This document shows, piece after piece, positions 1 through 5,405 of a stretch of DNA of 5,405 nucleotides. Position 1 is the stretch's first letter. Every line of letters starts with the position of its first letter. The DNA lies in assembly GCA_902782875.1 (NCBI GenBank), contig CACZPE010000101.1, forward strand, positions 1 through 5,405, read 5' to 3'. The stretch is from an uncultured Ruminococcus sp. Its GTDB lineage: Bacteria; Bacillota_A; Clostridia; Oscillospirales; Ruminococcaceae. A model generated the notes under the pieces. The model had not been told where the DNA came from. It ran no database searches and worked only from the letters and a program-made list of their open reading frames with translations. The translations under genes and the position numbers were made by a program.

Positions 1-281
1 AGAAAAAGCGATGGCATCTGATGCCGCTGTATAAGGCAATGTCAGCTGTAGGAAAGAAGTACTCTCTTTCACATGCTCAGGTAGCAGCAGCTTTTTGTGT
101 ATCAAAAGGGATAGTCCCTGTCTGCGGATGCCGTCGCCCTTATCAGGCGGAAGAGCTTTTCAAAGCGGTCAACACTATGCTTTCAGAAAAGGATATACTA
201 CTGCTTGAACAAACAGCGGATAAAACGGGTATAACTATGCTTGACAGCGATATGTTCCGCTTTGCGGCTAAAAAGGGGTGA
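1..281 (+). CDS. Aldo/keto reductase, C-terminal part (5'-truncated by window edge)
   Basis: This is the tail of an NAD(P)H-dependent oxidoreductase of the aldo/keto reductase family, cytosolic (beta/alpha)8-barrel enzymes that reduce aldehydes and ketones; the substrate cannot be told from this end. The frame is open from base 3 to the TGA at 279-281, giving about 92 residues of a protein usually near 300, so the catalytic Asp-Tyr-Lys-His residues lie off the window. Visible family signatures are the helix 'AVGKKYSLSHAQVAAAF', then 'SKGIVPVCGCRRPYQAEE', which matches the late cofactor-binding strand and helix (K-G-x-x-P-x-x-G-x-R...Q-x-E), and then 'LSEKDILLLE'. The C-terminus 'DMFRFAAKKG' is short and basic. 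The stop overlaps the GTG candidate start of addB, so the two genes are probably on one transcript. The first 30-odd bases are ambiguous: frame 2 also reads plausibly until a TAA at 32-34, so a small frameshift near there is possible. Family assignment is fairly sure, specificity unknown. Confidence 0.8.
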   Translation, partial: KKRWHLMPLYKAMSAVGKKYSLSHAQVAAAFCVSKGIVPVCGCRRPYQAEELFKAVNTMLSEKDILLLEQTADKTGITMLDSDMFRFAAKKG

Positions 282-283
282 TC
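272..283 (+). promoter_or_regulatory. Shine-Dalgarno sequence for addB, favouring the TTG start at 287
   Basis: The bases AAAGGGGTGATC resemble the full complement of the 16S rRNA 3' end (AAGGAGGTGATC), with two mismatches and an exact GGTGATC. With this pairing the core ends at 278, leaving 8 bases before the TTG at 287, an ideal spacing. The upstream GTG at 278 lies inside the purine run and has no Shine-Dalgarno sequence of its own at a sensible distance. The site also contains the stop codon of the reductase gene (279-281), so ribosomes ending there are well placed to start addB. This argues for TTG 287 over GTG 278, though both are in the same frame. The match is seen directly; use of this start is inferred. 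Confidence 0.5.
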
Positions 284-511
284 AGATTGGTCAGGATATT
301 TTGCGGATCGGCCGGGACAGGAAAATCCTATGCAGTAATGGATGAAATAAAGAAGAATGCAGAGCGTGGTATACACTCTCTTGCAGTTATTCCTAATCAG
401 TATACCTTTGAGTATGAAAGAATGTTGTATGATCATCTGGGAATAAGGCTGTACAACAGCGGATTTGTTACTGTTCTTTCTCCTGAAAGGATCGTTTACG
501 ATATATTTTAA
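278..511 (+). CDS. N-terminal fragment of addB ending at the premature TAA
   Basis: This 77-residue reading frame is what would be translated from the addB start if the ochre codon is real. It carries the Walker A-like loop near its N-terminus, followed by 'SLAVIPNQYTFEYE', which corresponds to the 'PDQMTF' region just after the first helix in AddB proteins, and ends at 'SPERIVYDIF'. It stops partway through the first RecA-like subdomain, so it is unlikely to fold on its own. Start choice is GTG 278 or, more likely, TTG 287. It should be read as part of addB and not as a separate small gene. Confidence 0.6.
   Translation: MIRLVRIFCGSAGTGKSYAVMDEIKKNAERGIHSLAVIPNQYTFEYERMLYDHLGIRLYNSGFVTVLSPERIVYDIF
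509..511 (+). other. In-frame ochre (TAA) codon interrupting addB
   Basis: Reading from 482 the codons give P-E-R-I-V-Y-D-I-F, then TAA, then K-T-S-A-P-E-L-S-A-A-D-M without any change of frame. The segment continues straight into recognisable AddB sequence ('TAVMYMTVKKIADD'). From my recollection of B. subtilis AddB, the stop falls where that protein has the Gln of 'RVLQHTGG'. A single substitution such as CAA, AAA or GAA to TAA would therefore explain it. It sits within the 8-base palindrome TTTTAAAA (506-513). A single insertion or deletion cannot account for it, because the frame is the same before and after. Confidence 0.85.
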
Positions 512-544
512 AAGACATCCGCCCCCGAACTCTCTGCAGCCGAC

Positions 545-3500
545 ATGACAGTAAAGACTGCTGTGATGTATATGACAGTAAAAAAAATAGCAGATGACAG
601 GACAGAAGGATTTCTTTATTTCAAAAAGAATGCTGCAGGAGCGGGATTTGTTAATACCTGTATGGCTATGATCACAGAGCTGATTCATTCCGGGATCACT
701 CCTGAGATACTTTCAGGCCTTGCCGATAAAGCCTTAAGAGAAAAAAAGGCTTTTGCCGATAAACTCATTGATATATCCAGGATATATACTTCATATGAAC
801 AGACGCTTACTCAGTCAGGCCTGCGTGACAGCTCAAAAGATACTCTTCTTGCGGCTCAGAAGGCATATTCATCCGGATTTTTCAGCGGTGAAAATATCTA
901 TATTGATGAATTCAAAAGTTTTACAGGTGATCAGTACAGTCTGATACGTGCAATGATCAGAAATGCTGACAGTGTCAGTGTCTGTATCACCACAAAGGAT
1001 ATACATGACAGAAATATATTTTTGTCATTAAACAGAACAGTATCTGTTCTTTCTTCCATAAGCAGCGAAGAAATCCATCAGAATGCAGAGATCAACGCTT
1101 TTGATAATGCGGTCAGATATCGCTCTCCTGCGCTTGCTCATCTTTCCGAAAATCTTGGTTCAATAAGACCTGAAGGTTTTAATGAAGAAACTGATGCTGT
1201 GAGGATAATATCCTCTCCTGATATATATACGGAATGTGCGTATATATGTTCAGAAATTAAGCGCCTGATAACCGATGAAGGATATTACTGCAAGGATATT
1301 GCCGTTCTTTCAAGGCAAATGGATAATGATATAAACATCCTCGGCAGTTATATGGAGTTATACGGGCTGCCCTTCTACTCTGACAAAAAGCACAGTGCGT
1401 CTCATAAATCACTTGTTTGTCTGATAAACTGCGCTCTCTCCTGTATCACAGGACATATAACAACAGAAAACATTCTTTGTATCGCAAAGACAGGCTTTAT
1501 AGTATCAGAAAATGAAGCTTCTGATCTGGAAAACTACGCATATCGCTGGGATATAGAAGGAAATATGTGGGAAAGACAATTTCCCGATGATGATATGGAA
1601 CTTCTGCGTCGTAAGCTTCTTGATCCGCTCAGCGTATTCAGAAAAAAACAGGATATACCATCTGCTGTTCGTGAGTTTCTTGAGATCACAGGGATATATG
1701 AACAGCTTGATAAAGACAAAGAGAGTCTTTCAGAGGCTGAAAATTCACGTCTGCATACCGAAAATAACTGGGTAAAGGAGCAGACTGAGAATATTCTTGC
1801 CTCTCTCGATGAAGTATGCAGGATATGCTCTCCTTCTCCATCGGATATCGCTCAGATATTTGTTATGGCAAGCGAGAAGATGGAACTCTCCACCCCGCCA
1901 TCCTCGCTTAATGAAGTTGTATGCCAACAGTCAGATCTTGCAAGACTTTCTTCCCCGAAGGTCGTATTTGTTATGCATGCCGTAGATGGTGTATTTCCCG
2001 ATACGCCCTCTGACAGCAGAACATTTTCTGAAACCGAGAGAATGTTTTTCAAGGGTGAAGAACACGATCTTTCAGGCGATATACGCCTGCTTACATCGGA
2101 AGAGCGTTTCAATGCATACAAAGCAATGTGTGCAGCTTCAGACAGACTGTATTTATCATATTCTGTATCAGACAAATCAGAACCGTCTCTTTTTGTCAGA
2201 AAAACCGAAAAGATCTTTACGAGTGATGACAACAGGCTTCTGTGCTCAAGAACCATGCTTGATAAAATGACTTATGATGAGGTTTTTGATATTCTTTCAC
2301 TTACTCCTGCATCGGCATATGCATATACTACGGAGCACAGGATGACCGAATCCAAAGCTTTTACAGTATCTGAAACACTTTCGGAAGATGAAATGTACAG
2401 AAAACGCTTTGATGTGATCGAAAAAGCAAGGGATAATTCTCTGCAGACGCACAGACTGACTTCGGGAATGGCTGACAGACTGTTCGGCGAAAAGCTTCAT
2501 GTATCTCCTACTTCTGCTGAAAGATATGCGGTATGTCCTTTCAAGTTCTTCTGTGCGAACGGTCTTGGTATCAGAAAACCTGAAAAACAGCGCCTCGACA
2601 ACGCTAAATGGGGTCTGATAGTACATGAGTGTCTTGAGAAACTTATGCGGCCTCATGAAGGAGAAACTCCTCTGCAGAGTAAACAGCGTTTTATCGGTAT
2701 GACAAAGGAAAATATGCGTAATGATATTGAAAGATATATCAGAGAGTATACTGATAAAAACTTTGCAGAACAATTCAGATCAAAGGATATGGATACATAT
2801 CTGAAGCGTCTCAGTTCACAGACACTTGCATTCGCATGGCATATGCGTGATGAGATGGCTGTTTCCGAATTCATTCCGAAAGCATTTGAAGTAAAGATAA
2901 GGCATGAAGAAGAGTCCCCCCATACAGTATGCTTCAACGGTACAGTCGACAGGATCGATGAATTTGTATCGGAAAACGGGGATAAATATATCCGTGTTAT
3001 CGATTATAAAACAGGATATAAAAAGTTTTCTCTCGATGATGTTGCAAACGGTATCAATATACAGATGCTCTTATATATGTTCGAGGCGTCTGAGATCCCC
3101 GAATTCAACGGGAGCAGATATGCAGGAGTGCTTTATGCACTTGTTCATGCGCCTAAATCGATCGAATCAAGAGATCCTACATCTGAGGATATCATCCAGA
3201 ACCTGAATGATACATTGAGGATGGACGGAATAATCCTGAAAGATGAAAACAATATGATAATAACTGCCATGGAACCCGCTATAAAGACAGCTATTGAAAG
3301 TATGACAGACCACAAAGGACGCTTTATACCTGTTAATGTCAAGGCTTACAAAAGCGGTATAAAGCTTGATGAAAAACAGCTGGGTGATGCTGATATGTTT
3401 GAAGGCATAAAGGATATGATCTACAGTCAGCTTGAACAGATGTGCAAGGATATCTATGACGGAATAATACCCGCATCCCCTCTTGAAAGCGGAGATTCCA

Positions 3501-3604
3501 GACATACATCATGTGAATTCTGTGATTTCAGCGATCTTTGCATGAACAGGAATATAACCGAGAGAAAACGTTCAAAATTCGGAAAGGAGGAAAATGATGG
3601 CTGA
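545..3604 (+). CDS. addB: Downstream open part of addB: PD-(D/E)XK nuclease family protein
   Basis: This is the long 1019-codon open frame an ORF caller would report. It begins at an internal ATG 11 codons after the stop and lacks the first 89 residues of AddB, including the Walker A-like motif and much of the first RecA-like subdomain. What remains includes the helicase-like core, the nuclease domain and the four iron-sulfur cysteines. No Shine-Dalgarno sequence is visible before ATG 545 (the preceding bases are pyrimidine-rich 'CTCTCTGCAGCCGAC'), nor a good one before the ATGs at 566 and 572, so independent initiation looks poor. In B. subtilis AddAB, unwinding depends on the AddA motor and not on the AddB ATP site, so partial function of a shortened AddB is imaginable, but losing folded sequence makes it doubtful. 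It ends with TGA at 3602-3604, inside the start of addA. Confidence 0.75.
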   Translation: MTVKTAVMYMTVKKIADDRTEGFLYFKKNAAGAGFVNTCMAMITELIHSGITPEILSGLADKALREKKAFADKLIDISRIYTSYEQTLTQSGLRDSSKDTLLAAQKAYSSGFFSGENIYIDEFKSFTGDQYSLIRAMIRNADSVSVCITTKDIHDRNIFLSLNRTVSVLSSISSEEIHQNAEINAFDNAVRYRSPALAHLSENLGSIRPEGFNEETDAVRIISSPDIYTECAYICSEIKRLITDEGYYCKDIAVLSRQMDNDINILGSYMELYGLPFYSDKKHSASHKSLVCLINCALSCITGHITTENILCIAKTGFIVSENEASDLENYAYRWDIEGNMWERQFPDDDMELLRRKLLDPLSVFRKKQDIPSAVREFLEITGIYEQLDKDKESLSEAENSRLHTENNWVKEQTENILASLDEVCRICSPSPSDIAQIFVMASEKMELSTPPSSLNEVVCQQSDLARLSSPKVVFVMHAVDGVFPDTPSDSRTFSETERMFFKGEEHDLSGDIRLLTSEERFNAYKAMCAASDRLYLSYSVSDKSEPSLFVRKTEKIFTSDDNRLLCSRTMLDKMTYDEVFDILSLTPASAYAYTTEHRMTESKAFTVSETLSEDEMYRKRFDVIEKARDNSLQTHRLTSGMADRLFGEKLHVSPTSAERYAVCPFKFFCANGLGIRKPEKQRLDNAKWGLIVHECLEKLMRPHEGETPLQSKQRFIGMTKENMRNDIERYIREYTDKNFAEQFRSKDMDTYLKRLSSQTLAFAWHMRDEMAVSEFIPKAFEVKIRHEEESPHTVCFNGTVDRIDEFVSENGDKYIRVIDYKTGYKKFSLDDVANGINIQMLLYMFEASEIPEFNGSRYAGVLYALVHAPKSIESRDPTSEDIIQNLNDTLRMDGIILKDENNMIITAMEPAIKTAIESMTDHKGRFIPVNVKAYKSGIKLDEKQLGDADMFEGIKDMIYSQLEQMCKDIYDGIIPASPLESGDSRHTSCEFCDFSDLCMNRNITERKRSKFGKEENDG
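3584..3590 (+). promoter_or_regulatory. Ribosome binding site of addA inside the addB 3' end
   Basis: AAGGAGG is an exact consensus Shine-Dalgarno sequence. Two ATG codons follow in tandem, at 3594 (3 bases after) and 3597 (6 bases after). Usual spacing favours the second. The site lies in the last codons of addB, typical of translational coupling in addBA operons. Confidence 0.85.
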
Positions 3605-5405
3605 AATAAAATGGACCGAAGAACAGCTGGAAGCAATCTCTTCTTCAGGTGAAGCGCTGCTTGTATCCGCTGCTGCAGGAAGCGGTAAAACTACTGTACT
3701 TATCGAAAAGCTGAAAAGACTTCTTGTGGACAGCAGCAATGACATAAGTGCTGACAATATAGTTGTAGTTACATTTACAAATGAAGCTGCTGCCCAGATG
3801 AAAAACAGACTTCACAAGGAACTTACCGATGCTATGACTGATCCTGAGCTTGAAGATGAAACAGGATATATATCAGAACAGCTGTCGCTTCTTCCTTCTG
3901 CAAATATATCCACGATACATTCATTCTGTTTCAGGCTTATAAGAGAAAACGCCGGTATACTCGGAATTGACCCGGGATTCGGCATAGCAGAACCCTCAGA
4001 TGAAGATACACTTGTCATAAAAGCTGTAGACAATGTATTTGAACAGATGTATACAGACAGCGAAAAAACCCGGAAGATAGAGAAGCTCCTTGCTGTTTTC
4101 TGTCCTAATGATAAGGATCCTTCGGGTCTTAAGGATATCATCAGAAAACTAAGGATTAAGCTTCTTGCTCTGCCGTTTCCTGAGAATTTCGCTGAAAAGT
4201 GTACGGAAAACTATTTGCGCGCTGCTCTTGACGAAGATGATATAATAAAGGCTTATGCAAAACTGATCTATAGTGATCTTGAAAAGGCATATATGTATTC
4301 ATCAGCAGCAGTACGTTATGTTTCCGAAAATGCGGGATGTATTCCTGATAAGAAACGTGAAGAGCTGATAAATCACATCATTAAAGATAATGATGCTATA
4401 GAAGAAATACTTGACCGCTATGAGGAAAAGCTCAAGGATCCTGTTTCTGTACTTGAGGCAGAGGATATATATTTTGACAGATTTAATGTATGCAGTTTCG
4501 AACTCGAAGACGGTACAAATGCACATGACATATTGAAAAAGGAACTGATAGAAAAATACAGATCGATATGCGCTGATTATCTGAATGTATATATTATATA
4601 TAAAGGACAGGAGTCACATGATGAAACAACGCCCAGATCTCTTTTCACTCATTCGCAGATAAAGAATGATTACAGGATCCATGCGGAAATATCCGAGTTG
4701 CTTTTTAATATAATATCCGACGTCAGAGAGGAAGAAAAGCGTCTTAAAGCAGAAAGAAACATACTTGGATTCTCAGATGCAGAACAATACGCCTGTGAAC
4801 TTCTGTGTGAGAAAAACGGAAACAGTACAATTCCGTCTGCCTTGGCACTTGAACTGCAGAAAAAGTACAGACTGATCATGGTAGATGAGTTCCAGGATTC
4901 GACAAAAATTCAGGAATTAATATTCAGAATGATATCTGACGGAGGAAATGCAGAAAAAGCAGGTAAAAATTTCTTTGCTGTCGGCGATATCAAACAGTCA
5001 ATATATAGGTTCAGAGCCGCAGAGCCATCGCTTTTTGAAAATAATCTGAATGATCCCGACCTGAAAAAAGTCTATCTGAACCAAAACTACAGATCTGCCT
5101 ACCCTGTTGTTGATTTTGTAAACAGATCGTTTGAAAAGATCATGTCTGTACGTAACGGCGGTATAAACTATGGGGTCAATGATGCTCTGATATACGGTGA
5201 AAAAGAAAAGAATACTGATCTTACAGAGATAATCACAGTAACTGCAGAAATGGCTGAAATGTATGATGCCGATACTTCAACCGCATATCAGAAAGCAGAA
5301 GCCGATGCTGTGGCGCTGAGAGTAAAGCATATGATCGACAGCGGAGTGAAGCCTTCTGATATATGTCTGCTTATGAGAGCAAACAAGCAGATGAAGAATT
5401 TTGCA
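3597..5405 (+). CDS. addA: addA (rexA), ATP-dependent helicase/nuclease subunit A, N-terminal half (3'-truncated by window edge)
   Basis: AddA is the 3'-5' SF1A motor of the AddAB complex and also carries a C-terminal nuclease that cuts the 3' strand before Chi. The 603 codons here are about half of the roughly 1200-residue family length and show no in-frame stop to the edge. Motifs, numbered from ATG 3597: Q motif Trp6/Gln10 ('WTEEQLEAI'); Walker A 'AAAGSGKTT' with Lys31; motif Ia 'VVVTFTNEAAAQM' (56-68); 'STIHSFC' (105-111); 'LGFSDAEQYA' (from 390), the AddA counterpart of 'IDFSDLEHY'; motif II 'MVDEFQDST' (Asp430, Glu431); motif III 'VGDIKQSIYRFR' (Gly463, Gln467, Arg473); and motif IV 'LNQNYRS' (Arg499). 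All residues needed for ATP hydrolysis appear intact. The rest of the helicase and the nuclease domain lie off the window. The start overlaps the end of addB by 8 bases (11 if ATG 3594 is used). Because addB contains an early stop, translation of addA may depend on its own strong ribosome binding site. Confidence 0.95.
   Translation, partial: MAEIKWTEEQLEAISSSGEALLVSAAAGSGKTTVLIEKLKRLLVDSSNDISADNIVVVTFTNEAAAQMKNRLHKELTDAMTDPELEDETGYISEQLSLLPSANISTIHSFCFRLIRENAGILGIDPGFGIAEPSDEDTLVIKAVDNVFEQMYTDSEKTRKIEKLLAVFCPNDKDPSGLKDIIRKLRIKLLALPFPENFAEKCTENYLRAALDEDDIIKAYAKLIYSDLEKAYMYSSAAVRYVSENAGCIPDKKREELINHIIKDNDAIEEILDRYEEKLKDPVSVLEAEDIYFDRFNVCSFELEDGTNAHDILKKELIEKYRSICADYLNVYIIYKGQESHDETTPRSLFTHSQIKNDYRIHAEISELLFNIISDVREEEKRLKAERNILGFSDAEQYACELLCEKNGNSTIPSALALELQKKYRLIMVDEFQDSTKIQELIFRMISDGGNAEKAGKNFFAVGDIKQSIYRFRAAEPSLFENNLNDPDLKKVYLNQNYRSAYPVVDFVNRSFEKIMSVRNGGINYGVNDALIYGEKEKNTDLTEIITVTAEMAEMYDADTSTAYQKAEADAVALRVKHMIDSGVKPSDICLLMRANKQMKNFA

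Larger units (their letters stand above)
278..3604 (+). pseudogene. addB: addB (rexB), ATP-dependent helicase/nuclease subunit B, interrupted by an in-frame stop
   Basis: AddB pairs with AddA to resect double-strand breaks. In the characterised enzyme AddB is a helicase-like subunit without motor activity that recognises Chi and carries a second nuclease domain cutting the 5' strand. The full frame spans 1108 codons from GTG 278, close to the Bacillus subtilis protein (about 1166). In order, numbered from GTG 278: Walker A-like 'GSAGTGKS' (residues 10-17); ochre stop at codon 78; the motif II-like region 'IYIDEFKSFT' (Asp210); 'AVDGVFPDTP' (Asp570), matching the conserved 'NDGVLP' region; and a C-terminal PD-(D/E)XK nuclease with His783, 'GTVDRID' (Asp891), 'IDYKTG' (Asp909, Lys911) and Q-x3-Y (Gln929, Tyr933). 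Cys753 plus the C-x2-C-x5-C cysteines 1079, 1082 and 1088 form the AddB iron-sulfur staple. Frame and family similarity continue across the stop, so this is one gene broken by a single codon. Family identity is strong; whether it is truly inactive is unknown. Confidence 0.85.

Noticed and set aside
509..511. Reassignment of TAA to a sense codon in this organism
   Set aside because: No other in-frame TAA occurs in addB, addA or the reductase tail, and no bacterial code with TAA reassigned is known to me. With only one instance, a substitution is simpler.
545..582. Direct repeat ATGACAGTAAA at 545-555 and 572-582, 27 bases apart and in frame
   Set aside because: Only 11 bases match and the spacers differ. 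The segment length is close to that expected from other AddB proteins, so a recent tandem duplication is not supported.
506..587. Programmed frameshifting: TTTTAAAA at 506-513 followed by an A8 run at 580-587 could in theory bypass the TAA by a -1 then a compensating +1 shift
   Set aside because: The in-frame residues between the two sites are AddB-like (TAVMYMTVKK), whereas the -1 frame gives Cys- and Arg-rich non-family sequence. The zero-frame phase (TTT TAA) also does not form a canonical slippery heptamer.
143..688. 181-codon open frame on the minus strand across the addB break, with further minus-strand frames such as 1852-2256 and 2297-2773
   Set aside because: The proteins show no recognisable domain and are rich in Ser, Ile, Cys and Phe as expected for the antisense of AddB codons; they overlap strongly supported plus-strand coding sequence.
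720..763. TTGCCGATAAA repeated at 720-730 and 753-763, with an AAAGCC/GGCTTT inverted repeat (728-733 and 748-753) between
   Set aside because: It lies inside coding sequence and encodes a repeated Ala-Asp-Lys in a charged helix; the stem is only six weak pairs with a 14-base loop and no proper U tract, so it is not a convincing terminator or element.
188..4140. Recurring AAGGATAT words through the window
   Set aside because: They fall in frame as Lys-Asp-Ile or Lys-Asp-Met codons and reflect codon and residue preference, not a regulatory repeat.
164..5345. Several AGCGG sites, the B. subtilis Chi sequence, for example near 164, 214, 458, 883 and 3486
   Set aside because: About eight plus-strand copies and about six on the minus strand are near the number expected by chance for a 5-mer in 5.4 kb, and Chi is not known for this organism.

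Overview
The window is a compact stretch of bacterial chromosome with everything encoded on the + strand and almost no intergenic DNA. Counting a few lines gives a base composition near 40% G+C. Codon use is rich in GAT ATA, AAG GAT and AGA, start sites carry Shine-Dalgarno sequences of the AAGGAGG type, and the protein families are those of the Firmicutes. Together these suggest a Clostridia member, possibly a Ruminococcus-like gut or rumen anaerobe. The taxonomic call is inference from style and gene content, not a measurement.

Layout: (1) positions 1-281 hold the C-terminal end of an aldo/keto reductase whose start lies off the left edge. (2) Positions 278-3604 hold addB (rexB), the nuclease and Chi-recognition subunit of the AddAB recombination helicase-nuclease. 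It is interrupted by an in-frame TAA at 509-511, codon 78 counting from the GTG at 278. The reading frame is the same on both sides of this stop, and the downstream 1019-codon ORF (545-3604) keeps the nuclease residues and all four iron-sulfur cysteines. (3) Positions 3597-5405 hold the first 603 codons of addA (rexA), the SF1A helicase and nuclease subunit, with motifs from the Q motif to motif IV intact. It runs off the right edge.

The three genes overlap end to end: the reductase stop sits inside the addB start region, and the addB stop lies a few codons inside addA. They are therefore probably co-transcribed and translationally coupled. AddA and AddB normally form one heterodimer that resects double-strand breaks, degrades linear DNA until it meets Chi, and then supplies a 3' single-strand tail for RecA. 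The reductase has no obvious part in this and is probably just a positional neighbour.

No mobile element, RNA gene, CRISPR array, terminator or new multi-gene system is visible. There is no gene-free stretch over 300 bases. The observation most worth checking is the ochre codon in addB: a true nonsense mutation, a strain-specific loss, or a base error in the assembly. Reading ORFs mechanically would annotate addB from 545, lacking its N-terminal Walker A region, and miss the first part of the gene.
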